The notes under the pieces are model-generated. The model had not been told where the DNA came from and ran no database searches. It worked only from the letters and a program-made list of their open reading frames with translations. A program made the position numbers and the translations under genes. A stretch of DNA of 64,000 bases from Marthasterias glacialis. Taxonomy: Eukaryota > Echinodermata > Asteroidea > Forcipulatida > Asteriidae. The first letter of the stretch is position 1; every line of letters starts with the position of its first letter. Location of the stretch: positions 7,550,129-7,614,128 of the forward strand of contig OU452228.1 of assembly GCA_911728455.2 (NCBI GenBank), read 5' to 3'. Below are positions 1 through 10,147 of the stretch, in pieces.

Positions 1-345
1 GGATTACATTACAAACAAAATAATAGGCGGGTGGCTATATAGCCGTCCGACGCCAGTAGTGCATAACTCAAAATAAACCTCTTTTGTAGTAGAATACTGG
101 TAGTTTATGAAACAGTAATGTGATTAATATCAATGTCACAACATACAACTTTAATAAAAGGGCTTAGTAACTGTGTTATTATTACCAAAAGCGAACTTTT
201 GGTGTGACTCTGTCGGTCACGGCATGTATTTGCACGTAGTTTGCCATCAGCTCAAATGACGTAGTACCCACAATAGGTCACGTGATGACATGTAAACATT
301 GGTCGCGCATTCAGTCTTTTATCAGGCCTGGCTGAGTCAATATAC
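1..345 (+). repeat. Dispersed repeat family A, copy 1 (cut by window edge)
   Basis: The segment matches the 3' two thirds of the copies at 8797-9345 and 48838-49391. Shared landmarks in order are ACATTACAAACAAAATAA, GGGTGGCTA, GTCCGACGCC, GTAGAATACTG, ATGAAACAG, the CACGTG core, and a terminal ATGTAAACATTG then TCTTTTAT. It is more diverged than the other two copies. Confidence 0.8.
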
Positions 346-1439
346 AAATTCTTCAATTATGTTTAATCTCTTACAAATGACACTTGTGTTACAAATGTTA
401 CTCACAAAGACTTGTTAAATAAATTTGACAACTGTGGAGCTTTTTTTTTCAAATTCGCTTTGATTTTTTGTCGAAAAGCAAGTGTTGTTCTATGATGACA
501 GAACATCACTTCAGGAAAAAAACCTGTATTTTAGGGGAAATTGAGACCATGCAGTACATTAATGTTTTTACTTTGTGTGACTGATTTGCTAACCTTGAGA
601 GTTATGAATTTTCATTCTTAAACAAAGGTTTCTATATCCAACACCATTTAACCATCAATATCTAACAAAAATATCTACATATATTCCAAACAAATATCAT
701 GTCATTTAAAAGAAAATCTTTTAACCAAAACTCACAAATATTTGTTTAATAATTGTCTACTGTATGTCAAGCCCAGTTTGGCTTCTCTTAAGATTTGGAC
801 GTGTTTTTGTGTGTGATCATGTGGACCCACTCTGGATCCTCCAAGTTGAAAAAAAAAACATACACCAGGTGGGTTTTACATTATCATTACACGCTCAGTT
901 CACATGGACCGGGAAATGACCAAGAATAAATCACATTGAAATCTTAGACTGGTGCCGGGAAACTCATTTAATGTCCATCTCCTTGGTTGTTTATGCCGGT
1001 TAATTGTTGTGGCCTCACAGGCGGCCGGCCAAGCATGGACACTTAAACAGATTTCAGCAAGCTTTACTTACAACGAAACCAAGGTAGTTCCGCTGTAGTG
1101 ACTAAGATTATAGCATGGTTCCACATGGCAGACTTGTTGATCGGATTTGAATGAGACTTAATGCCTTAGCTATGCAATCTGATCGTTCCCCAATCATGAT
1201 AAATCTCTGCTACAATCTACTGAGACCTTCTAGTTGCTAACATCCATTGCGGCGTCAGTGATTATGCCCTCATCCTTTAACTACCAAAGTGATGTGTCGT
1301 GCATCAAAGCAGTTTCTCTTCGTAACATTTGTTGGGAAATCAAATCATTTTAATAAAAACTGAAGAGAACGATTTCTGTTTACATAAGTTACAGCACGCG
1401 GACAATGTTGTTTTTTTGTCAAAGACCAGTATACACGCT
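346..1439. other. Presumed SLC10A7 intron 4, unannotated part
   Basis: AT-rich non-coding sequence. I see no open frame with recognisable content, no SLC10A7 exon 5 on the minus strand and no inverted-repeat ends. Confidence 0.5.
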
Positions 1440-2140
1440 TTATGTGACCTGACATACAATACATGAAATAACAAACCTGAGAATATTTAAGATCAATTGG
1501 TCATCGGAGTCAAGAGAAAATAGTGCAAAATAAAAACCTTAAATACAGCTTCACTGTTTTTAAACATCGAGTTTTAGACTTGCAAGATTAAAACTAATTG
1601 TTTAACTAATTTCTCTAGGACTAAATTCAAAGCATTTCAAGCCAAATCATTTTAAGGGAAGATTTTCACTATGACCACCTTTATACAGTGTAAGTTTTAG
1701 AGTCGTGGCGGTATACAATTTTCCATCGGTGCTGATCACCCAATCCTTGACCAAGTGGTTCTCCTTTGAACCCGATCTGTTACGAGTCATATTATGATGC
1801 TTTCAGATCAGGTCATGTATAGCACATACCCTCGCCGCACTGTTCAGGTGCGTTTACTGGGACACAGGGGCTAGCAACCCTTGTGTCTGTCTCCTTCTTG
1901 CTACTTATTTTTTTTCTCAGTCTTTATTTTAGACACATTTTTTTCTCCTGTCGTTTTCCCCCTTTTGTACTCTGAACTGCAGTGAACCATTTGATTGGCC
2001 AATCAGAATGACCTTTTTAGTCAAATACTGATGTGGCTATTGTTCACAGTTGCTTTTATATAAAATAAAAAAAATGTTTAAGTTACGTGTAAATCTGTGA
2101 AAAGTTATATTTTCAGTCTTACCAATGTTGTACACACCCT
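1440..2140 (+). repeat. Dispersed repeat family B, copy 1 (probably interrupted)
   Basis: Positions 1440-1690 match 21960-22175: CATGAAATAACAAACCTG, then TTTAAGATCAATTGGTCATC against TTTAAGCTCAGTTAGTCCTC, AGAAAATAGTG, AAACATCGAGTTTT against AAACATCAAGTTTT, and AAAACTAATTGTTT. A later block, TACCAATGTTGT at about 2120, matches 22202 in the second copy, so roughly 400 bp here may be a later insertion. It resembles a very common starfish interspersed repeat as I remember it. No coding content was seen. Confidence 0.65.
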
Positions 2141-2423
2141 TTAGGGTAGGTACACTACTACTTCCTAGAAATAATACAAGTTACTTTACTTTAATCATGT
2201 AGATTTAGTACCTGAAAATGTTATTTGCATGTTATCTTATCTTAGCCAATCATGTTTTCTAGACAGCAGTCTACTGTCACAAGTTTAGTGTCAGCAAAAT
2301 GACGCCAGCCAACCATTTTTTTTGGCCAGTTGACAAACGTTTTTCTCATTTTCTCACAATTGGATAACATTTCAACTACACATTCACACAGTTAAAAAAA
2401 AAGCGGAGAAATGTATATTTTAC

Positions 2424-2499
2424 CTCATTTCCTCCAACAGCTTTTGTAAGTATGACGGCAGAAGACACTGGTGGCGGCATGCAACCAACAACTTGCAAC
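2424..2499 (-). CDS. SLC10A7: SLC10A7 coding exon 4
   Basis: The exon runs from a CCTCAG acceptor to a GTAAAA donor and encodes [20 protein letters not shown] followed by VGGNE. This is the most conserved block of SLC10A7 proteins and completes the glycine codon begun in exon 3. Splicing then goes to an exon outside the window. Confidence 0.94.
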
Positions 2500-5400
2500 C
2501 TGAGGATCAGGATGAATAAAGTAACTCTCAAGTGTGTTCGGATTAAGATCTTTCAAAGGTACCCGCGCCATTTTGTGTAACAGAAAAGCTGAACCTGACA
2601 AAAAGTGCAAAGTTTTTTTCCAGCTGGATGCGCAATGAGGGCAAATCAAAATGCTACCTCTAATCTGTCACATGAAGTATGCAGTTAAATAACAGCAGAA
2701 AATAACAACATCCCATAAGTGTAAATCCTATAAAAAATATATTCAGTTTCACAGGATGCTGTCAGACTGTGTGCTCATGCCCCCCCCCCCACCCCCGCAA
2801 AAAGGAACTTCTTTATCGTATTGGTTTGGGGAGGCTACCTCTAATTCTCTCATTTTTTTTTTTAAACGTTTCAGTTAACTAACCTGTAAAAGAATTCCAC
2901 CACGTTTTCAAGAAAACAGCTAATAACTGTGTGCATGAAGATCTTTTTTTTTTGTGTGTGCATATTTTTTGTCGTAATATGTACTTATTTACCCTTAATC
3001 AAAATAAGAATTTTGAGGGACACTTTGATATATGAATGGTAATATCTTATACGGGAATGTTTCTCAAGAAAAATTATACAAATTTTTCCAGACAAATGAT
3101 AACTGTGTATGTTTTTCTCACAGCTTTTGAGCATGTTCATGTAATAATGTGCTTGTTTTGATAATTGAAATAAGAATTTTGAGGGACACTTTTCTTGGAT
3201 ATGGTAATAACTCTTGTTTCTCAAGAAAAATAATAGGTATACTAATTTCAATTTTATAACAATAAGTGTCGAGATTAACAGTTATTCATTTATTTTTCAA
3301 ACTTTTACCAATCCTGTACTATACCTCTAAAATTAACTTTGTTTATCAAATTTGTCATGTTTGGAGGGCAACCACCACCGAGTCTATTTGTACAAACTGT
3401 CTCCTCACCCTTTAAGCAGCCATTCGTCTACTGGTGTCATGAGGAGGAAGTGAACCACGACCCACACAAGACATGGTACAACAGCAAGGGTAAAGGACTG
3501 AACGAAGAGGTGCAGCTTAACATTAAAGAGTGCAGAGCGTAGATCCTATCACAAATAAACAAACAGTGTGTGTTATTAGCAGAGGAAGATGGAACTACAC
3601 TAGCAACAGCATAACCTAGACATTACAGTTGTACTTAAGTTTATGCAGGTAGTCTCAGCCCGGGCCCTGGTGTACCTGTGCTTTATCCTTGCTGTACTAT
3701 ATTACAAGACCCCATCGACCCCACAGTAAGCCTAAACAACACCCCCACAGCACTAATACAACCAATACGTAATGCCAGCGGCCAGCCTGACTTGAGGTTG
3801 CATTGATTGCAAGCGGGCGAGTTTGCGTAAAGAGCCTTGGACAAAGCTAACCCCTGCACTTTGTTTTCTTCCGAACTCTGCATGCATGATGTCTTGTGTC
3901 ACCTTTAATTTTATTGGTAACTAAGTGTACAGATTGCATCCTAGATGATATACTGCAGAACAAAAAAAGCCACGGCACGACTCATCGCAGCCTCCACTAA
4001 AGCCTTTTAAGCACCTTCTGGTTTTTAGAGCTTATTTCAGGAAATATTTGCATTTACCCTTAACAGTGGCGTAACTAAAGCAGGGGGGGGGGGGGGGGGG
4101 GGGGCACGGGGGCACCCAACTGATGTCCGTGCCCCCCGGGGTGCCCCCATTTAAAATCTGGACTTTTGACATTAAAAATGACCAGCTGTACATTTGATTA
4201 TCTTTACCGTAGTAATTTCAAAGTTTTTAAATCTATTCTTTATTATTTACATGCAGAATTATTTTTGTTTTACCTCAGCACGTCATAAGAGCGCTGAAAA
4301 GGGGCTTGTTTAGGAAAAACACAAACGGAAACTACAGTTTTAGTTGGCCAAAAGTGCCCCCCTAGGAAAAATGGTGCCCCCTCCCTTGTGTCCCCCTAAA
4401 ATTTTACCCTAGTTACGGCACTGACCCTTAACCCTTCTCCAGTGTGGTCAAGACGGCCAAAAGGCACATTCTTGAGTCAGGAGAAACAGATACAAGCCCC
4501 TTGGTCACCATAGTTTTTGAGTTATGCCTTTAAAAGGCAACTAGTCTTGAAACATTATGCGCAGTCCTGAATCACCACATTATCTGTGCCTTTTTATAGG
4601 CGGAGATAATTCAGGAACAATCAAAGCAGTGTTTAAATACAGTAGTTGCTAATGATCTCTTTTAAGCTTATGTCTGATTGTGCTTATAACACATATGACA
4701 AAAATTTGTGAACACCTGACAGTTGATTGAACAACTGTCCTTTCTTATCTGACAATACATTTAGGCCAAAAAATGTGTGTTATGTTTGGCAGAACAGGCC
4801 AAAGAATTTAGGTTTGGTAGCTCAGATTTTTTATTTTGCATTAATTATCTTTGTAATAAGCTTTTAACGCTTTTGGTCTCTTAAGGCATTGTCTCACAGG
4901 GCAATTTTTTACAGGCAACTTGGAGGCAACCAACTGCACTGCATGCAAAAGGAGAACTTCGGTTATACAAGAGACGCTTTTCTATTAGTATCGTACTTTC
5001 CCCAAGACAATTGTGTGGAAAATGACATGTGAATATTGTTCCTTTATGGAGATTGCCTGGCAGTGGTTGCCTGTAAATTACCCTGTGTGATATGGCCCTT
5101 AGACAACTGCATCCCGTCAGTGTAGTAAAACATTTCAAAATGCATTTGAAAAACAAAACCTTCAAAACAAAAGTTTTGTTAAAATTACACGCTTGTGATG
5201 TCTATGTAAAAGTAAGAATCATATTTCAAACTTGTTGACAGTATTTTTTTTAAATGAATTTTGTTTTCTATTCCCTAAAGAAAATAGAGTCGGCTGCATT
5301 TTTAGGGCTGGTCGGGTCATGGCCAAACATACACGTTTTTAGTTGGCTTTGTTAATAGTCAGAAAATTTGTCTCATATGTTTATCACTGTAACCAAGGGT

Positions 5401-8400
5401 TTGTAAATCTTGACAAGAATATCTTACTTCTGTCTTCAAAGACAATCCACTGTTGAAGAAGATAAAAGAAACTGCAAAGTACTTCACTGTAATCTCTGGT
5501 TTGATGGGTCCTGCAGAACAAAAATGAAAAGCAGAATGGGGAGTTAAGTTTCAATTGTAATGTTAAAAATGCTCTGTACATTTTCAAAGGTTTGATGCAC
5601 GAGTGGTAATCATTGAAAAACTTATAATGAACGATTTCTATAACTGCTTCATGTAGGCCTATGTCTAAGAAAATTGGGCCCAAATCTTCGGTTTTTTTTT
5701 ATTACCATTTGCCAACTTAAGTACATGAACATGTACAAAATCTCATTAACTGTTATTCTGGGCTTATTTTCTTACAAGTAATACCATCTTTCTTGAATTA
5801 GCTAATTGCAAACTAACCAAAATAATGACCTGTGGTGTATGCAAAATCTGCACAATGGCCTCACGTAAGCAGTGTCGTTCTCAAAAGCCTTTGATAAAGA
5901 CTCTGCAAGGGTCGAAATATGAGGCCATTAACAACTTTTGCATCTTTCTGGATTACATTTTCCCAGGGTTGGTTGTATGGTGTGTGTTTGAAAAACAAGT
6001 TGTTCTTCCAAATATTAATGATTTATTTATGGAGGATAGGCAAACATATATGAACTTGGTACCACTAGCACTACTAATCTTCAGATTTATTTATTTATTT
6101 ATTTTTTTTTGTTGGGGGGGGGGGGAGGTTTGGTTTTTTTTAATCGCCATTATCTTTCAGAAAACTTCACAGGTCATATTTAAAAGGATGGTAATTCAGT
6201 TTTAAAATTTTCAGATGCTTGTTGTAAGTTTAAAAAAAAACCTACAAGATTAAACCGTCTGAATTTTATGCAGAACCTTTTCAACAACCTCAATGCATCA
6301 TGGGAAATGTCCGGGATGTGGATGACAACTACATGGCACAGCACGTAAGTCGATCCATGTAACTTTTTGAAGTTTTTCTTTAATATCAAAGAGTTTGTGC
6401 AGTTCTGTAAAATCCGGACATCTTGTCATCTTTACTAATAAACATAATTTGAATCACAAACTGTGGCATTGAACCTAAACTAATGAAATTGACTGACTGT
6501 TATGATTGATGCGAAGGCAATATTTTACAATGCAATGATTTTGGGTGAAAAATTAGCACAAACAATATTACAACAAAGATATCATATATGCCTGAAACGT
6601 CTGCGAACATGCCTCAAAAGCTCAAATTATGTGATGATTTGAAACTAAACCAAACAATTTGAACGCTTGCTTCAAACTTCTTGAAAGCCTGGTCAGTGTA
6701 TCAGATCATCAGATTGAATCATGTCTGAAAGTTTCACCACCACAGGTGAAACCAAAGAAATTGGTGAACAAAATTGTAAATAAATTTCAGATTTTTAGTT
6801 ATTAAGCACAAGTACGAGCACGAGGATAATAGGTCAGTGCACTTTGCCATGGGGAATTTCGCCGAAGCACGCCGATCTCCGACCAGTACTGGGTCTACCA
6901 CACCCAATCCTCGTACTTACTCGTGATGGGAGTGGTTTGCCTTGCACAAAGTTAAGATTAAAACTAACCATGATTACCATTGACTGGTGACTTGCTTAAA
7001 ACATTTTGAAGTAAGACTGTTATAAAAAAAAGCAAAGTTGACAAAATTATGTGGATAGATTTACACTTGACTGTGACTAGTCAAAACTAAACTTGCTGGC
7101 ATTTTTTGCAAACAAATTGAATGCACTTGCTTCTTTCACGAAAACCTGGTCACGACATCAGATCATCAGTTTGAATCATGTCTTCAAAATTTCAAAGCCA
7201 TTTCTTCCACACACAGTTTACATGTATGTCGAGATTAAAATATGCTAATTATGATTGTACTCAACAGGTAGATATTGTGCCCAAAGCAATCCACTCTGTT
7301 GAACTTAATTTGTTGAATATTTTTATCAAAACCTGCTAGAAGAGACTTATGTATTTATGTATTTAAATAAAATGGAGTTCTCAATCGGTAACACTGGGGG
7401 TTCGGGTAGGCCTATACTTCAAGTCCGAAAGGGTCCACATAGAAATTATCAAACAATGTACCTGTCACTCCAATCCATCAATTGGATAAAGTTTTGATCA
7501 TGGAGATGAGCAAATTTATTTTGAATAGTCCTACTAAAAATGCGGCACCGCTTAGTTAGTGGGACCACTAGTGACAAGCTATGACAAAACACAAACATGA
7601 CAAAGACACCGCCTAACTCCCACACCACCAGTAAGTTTTCAAATCCATCTCTGATTAGAAGTAAAGCTCTATAACTATTACAGGTACCTGGAAACGCCCA
7701 CCCTCCGACAATCCCTCCTGTCTACCCTCAACCAACAAGATTTCTCCTAGATCCAAGAACTCAACCAAGCCTCAACCATCATTTCCAGGTCACTCGCAAG
7801 AAACAAGTCACCAATTCTTCCAGCTTTGGTCTAGCAAAGTTTACAAAAGAGATATCCATGGTACTTGATCTTTTGCAACCAAACCCCATCTCTGCAGTGC
7901 ACCAAGGCCTTCACACAACACACGGTTGTGAACCTCAGCCAGAGTAGTCTCACCCCTATGGAAACCAAGGTTCTCTCCAAAGGAATGAACTTCGCCCTCA
8001 CCCCTCGAATGATTCCATTCAAAGATGTCATCCAATCCACCAAACCAACATTCAAGCATCTAGACAAGACAGCCGTCAATAAAGTTCACACCCTACAAAC
8101 TCTCAAGAACGCCAAGCTACCTAGGCCCAACACAAGCAAGCAAAAAAAACGCTGCCACCAAAGCTCTTCTTTGTGACAAGTCCATCCACATCATGTCACC
8201 CAACAAGGGCAACGCCACTGTGGTCTTGTCTACTACAGATTATGACCACAAGAAGACTGACATCCTGTCGACTTCTGACACATACAGACCTGTGCCAAGA
8301 AATCCCATTCCGACCATCAAACGCAAGATCACCAACCAGCTCCGATCTCTCCACCAGTCTCAAGCCATCGACACACCCACATACCGTCATCTCAAGCCCT

Positions 8401-9775
8401 CCACAACCTCCTTCCCATGTTTCTTCGGTCAACCCAAGATTCACAAGCTTGCTGTTCCCCTCTTCCCCATTGTGGCCTCCAGGCGTTCCCTAACCTACAA
8501 CACTGCCAGACACCTCACCAACATTCTCCAACAACTGGTAAGTCGCACATCTCACCACATCATCAACTCAAGTCAGTTCGTCAACATCATCAAGGACCTT
8601 CAACTTAGTCAATCTGACCTTCTGTCGGGAGGCGACTTTGTAAATGAGGGGGCGACTAGACCCAGTAACTGGGGCGCTGTACTTCTTTAAAAAAAAATTT
8701 GACATTATCGGTGGTACTAGCGCACCAGAAAAGTATGTGTAAGTTTGCTTTAAAAGCTCTAATGGCAAAGCAGATTTAAAACACATCGATGTACACGATG
8801 TGTACAGCGTGCGACGGAACGTTAGGCCAGACGACCGCGATCACCACACACTTTTCAAAACAAACATTTCAAAGTTTTGAAGCTGAAATCCTCAAAAGAA
8901 AGTGCTTTCCACAACTGTGTGATTCCTTTGCCTGTTTGAAATTCAGCAAGGCTAGGTATTAATGCTCACTTTTCCAACGTTCTTTACCCTTTTTCACAGT
9001 GATTTAGGCCAACATTACAAACAAAATAACACACGGGTGGCTACATAATAGTTGTCCGACGCCGGTAGTGCATGGCTAAAAAAAACTCTTTTTAGTAGAA
9101 TCCTGTTAAATTATGAAACAGAGATGTGATTTTAATTAATGCCACAACATACTACTTTAAGTAAAGGGGCTGATTAACTAATTCATCGCTTAACGAAAAT
9201 AAAATCAACTGTTTTCGAACTCACTCTGTGTCACGGCCTATGCTTTTACACGTATTTTTTCATCAGCTGTATGACTTCATACCCGATAGGGGGCCACGTG
9301 ACCGCATGTCTGCATGTAAACATTGTCCCGCAATCGGTCTATTCTTATTCAAATTATTTAAATTAAAATAATGATTTAATTTTACAAGTGTCGGTGAAGA
9401 CTTTCAAGGCCGTATAACAGGCAGGCCTTAATTAAAACAGCACTGTCAAGATAAAATATTAAATATTTTACAATTCTACATGTAAGTTTAATTGCCTTAA
9501 CAAAACACATCGCTAATCCGACCCTGGCCTTCACTTCACATCGTACACACTCACTGTTCGGTGTTATGCCACGTGTCCATACTAACAATACGTATTGTGT
9601 GATACAGGGTACCAGACCAGTAAGCCGACACATTTTTTGCTCTCCATAGAACAGGCAAAAAACCTAAAAACTTACCCCCTTTGGCACCAATGTAAGGCGC
9701 TATATCTGCCAAAAATATAACCAAGATTATCGCTAACAGAAACCAGTTTCCCTTGACCTTTTCAAAAGCCGACAT
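2424..9775 (-). CDS. SLC10A7: SLC10A7 (P7) transporter-family protein, N-terminal four exons (partial)
   Basis: Joined coding exons on the minus strand: 9775-9676, 5510-5428, 3545-3409 and 2499-2424. Phases agree at every junction (100, 83, 137 and 76 nt) and give residues 1-132. The product reads like the start of vertebrate SLC10A7: a charged N-terminus, then a hydrophobic helix starting [17 protein letters not shown] with IGAKGG after it (about residues 11-34), [10 protein letters not shown] and [11 protein letters not shown] (about 38-61), [15 protein letters not shown] (about 71-85), and the family signature [20 protein letters not shown] (about 111-130). SLC10A7 is a multi-pass membrane protein of the bile-acid sodium symporter superfamily; in vertebrates it localises to Golgi/plasma membrane and affects calcium homeostasis, glycosylation and skeletal growth. 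Human SLC10A7 has about 340 residues, so over half is missing here. I searched 1-2423 by eye for the next exon and did not find it; the gene must continue past the left edge. It is divergent to OBI1, 294 bp apart. Confidence 0.93.
2990..3255. repeat. Imperfect direct duplication, period about 167 bp
   Basis: AAATAAGAATTTTGAGGGAC occurs at about 3003 and 3169, each followed by a GGTAATA motif and TTTCTCAAGAAAAA. Two diverged copies lie in tandem inside SLC10A7 intron 3. Confidence 0.7.
3409..3545 (-). CDS. SLC10A7: SLC10A7 coding exon 3
   Basis: The acceptor is GTGATAG and the donor GTGAGG. The exon encodes [20 protein letters not shown], then a hydrophobic stretch ending in [11 protein letters not shown], matching the third and fourth family segments. 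It starts in phase 0 after exon 2 and leaves two bases for exon 4. An unrelated plus-strand frame over the same bases (3339-3542) is an antisense shadow. Confidence 0.93.
4056..4431. mobile_element. hAT-type non-autonomous element (360 bp) with 8-bp target duplication
   Basis: The element spans 4064-4423. Its ends are CAGTGGCGTAACT and, inverted, AGTTACGGCACTG. It is bounded by an exact 8-bp duplication, ACCCTTAA, at 4056-4063 and 4424-4431. CAGTG ends with 8-bp duplications are diagnostic of hAT transposons. The interior is rich in GGGGCAC and CCCC tracts, including a 22-base poly-G run at 4083-4104. There is no transposase frame, so it depends on an autonomous relative. It lies in SLC10A7 intron 2. 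Confidence 0.93.
4881..5101. mobile_element. Short inverted-repeat element (MITE, about 220 bp)
   Basis: The left end, AAGGCATTGTCTCACAGGG followed by CAATTTTTTACAGGCAAC, is the imperfect reverse complement of the right end at 5064-5101. The inverted repeats are about 35 bp and there is no credible coding frame between them. The 94-codon frame across it on the minus strand is a by-product. The target duplication is unclear. Confidence 0.8.
5428..5510 (-). CDS. SLC10A7: SLC10A7 coding exon 2
   Basis: Flanked by a TTCTGCAG acceptor (5518-5511) and a GTAAGAT donor (5427-5421). It encodes [20 protein letters not shown] then GLSLKTE, the second transmembrane segment of the family, and accepts the single base left by exon 1. 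Confidence 0.93.
5511..7679. other. SLC10A7 intron 1, proximal part
   Basis: AT-rich intron sequence. It holds a diverged direct duplication of about 90 bp (6651-6740 and 7111-7200, sharing CAGATCATCAG and TTGAATCATGTCT) and an A/T-rich low-complexity tract near 6090-6140. No exons were seen. Confidence 0.6.
6651..7200 (+). repeat. Diverged direct duplication in SLC10A7 intron 1
   Basis: Copies at 6651-6740 and 7111-7200 share a run of similar words: AATTGAA, CACTTGCTTC or CGCTTGCTTC, CCTGGTCA, ATCAGATCATCAG and TTGAATCATGTCT. The spacing is 460 bp. This could be a local duplication or two copies of a dispersed repeat. Confidence 0.6.
7680..8635 (+). mobile_element. Penelope-like retroelement, degenerate 5' portion of the reverse transcriptase gene
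   Basis: Translated blocks match the N-terminal and early reverse transcriptase part of Penelope-like elements. One is [20 protein letters not shown] then [10 protein letters not shown] (frame 7865-8176). A second is [12 protein letters not shown] followed by [20 protein letters not shown] and a Y-N-x-A-R-H-L-x-x-I-L block (frame 8193-8690). The two frames are one gene broken by a frameshift at the A run 8142-8149; in-frame stops also occur upstream, near 7750 and 7830. The catalytic aspartate motif and the GIY-YIG endonuclease domain are absent because homology ends at about 8635. It is a dead fragment in SLC10A7 intron 1, in opposite orientation to that gene. Confidence 0.85.
8797..9345 (+). 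repeat. Dispersed repeat family A, copy 2
   Basis: Nearly full match to 48838-49391. Both begin at GTGTACAGCG then CGACGGAACGTTAGGCCAGA, share GATCACCACACACTTTTCA and CTAGGTATTAATGCTCACTT, and end at ATGTAAACATTGT then CGCAATCGGTCT. There are no terminal inverted repeats and no coding frame, so the class is unknown; it abuts the Penelope-like fragment. Confidence 0.85.
9676..9775 (-). CDS. SLC10A7: SLC10A7 coding exon 1
   Basis: The start codon is at 9775-9773 and the frame runs 33 codons plus one base to a GTAAGT donor (read on the minus strand at 9675). The sequence [19 protein letters not shown] followed by PYIGAKGG aligns in position and length with the vertebrate N-terminus. This is the only ATG that gives the expected length. 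Confidence 0.92.
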
Positions 9776-10069
9776 TTTGATGAATTTACTCGGTTTTTGT
9801 TGTACGAACTACTCCACCATGACAGTGGACAGCTGGCATGGTTTATGTGTGACAATATGCTTACACTTCCATTAATCTAGGTCCATAAAGTTCATGAACA
9901 AACCTACTGTGACATACCATGTTGACTGAAACTGTTATATATTTAATATTACAATACTTAACACCCATCTAAAGTCAGTAGAACCTCTGTTATTAAATGA
10001 AAAATGAGGGTAATTGAGGCTTGCGGATCGATATTGTTATTGCCATTACGAGTTATCAGGTCATACAAG
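9776..10069. promoter_or_regulatory. Probable bidirectional promoter of SLC10A7 and OBI1
   Basis: The start codons of two divergent genes lie only 294 bp apart, so both transcription starts must fall here or within very short leaders. I see no TATA box in a convincing place for either gene. The OBI1 start codon is embedded in CAAGATGGCGGA (10067-10078), a very good YY1 site of the kind often found at the starts of housekeeping genes. Shared use is inferred from spacing. Confidence 0.7.
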
Positions 10070-10147
10070 ATGGCGGAAAATTCGTCTGGGAAAAGAATGT
10101 TGATATCGTTTACACTGCCAATATCATGTCAAATCTGTCTTGGAAAG
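10070..10147 (+). CDS. OBI1: OBI1 coding exon 1
   Basis: The exon runs from the ATG in the YY1-like context to a GTAATC donor, 26 codons in phase 0. It encodes MAENSSGKRMLISFTLPISC then QICLGK, the first RING cysteine pair. It is too short to stand out as an open frame but aligns residue for residue with vertebrate OBI1. Confidence 0.93.

Noticed and set aside
3339..3542. Plus-strand 67-codon gene
   Set aside because: It is antisense to SLC10A7 exon 3, which explains the conserved sequence.
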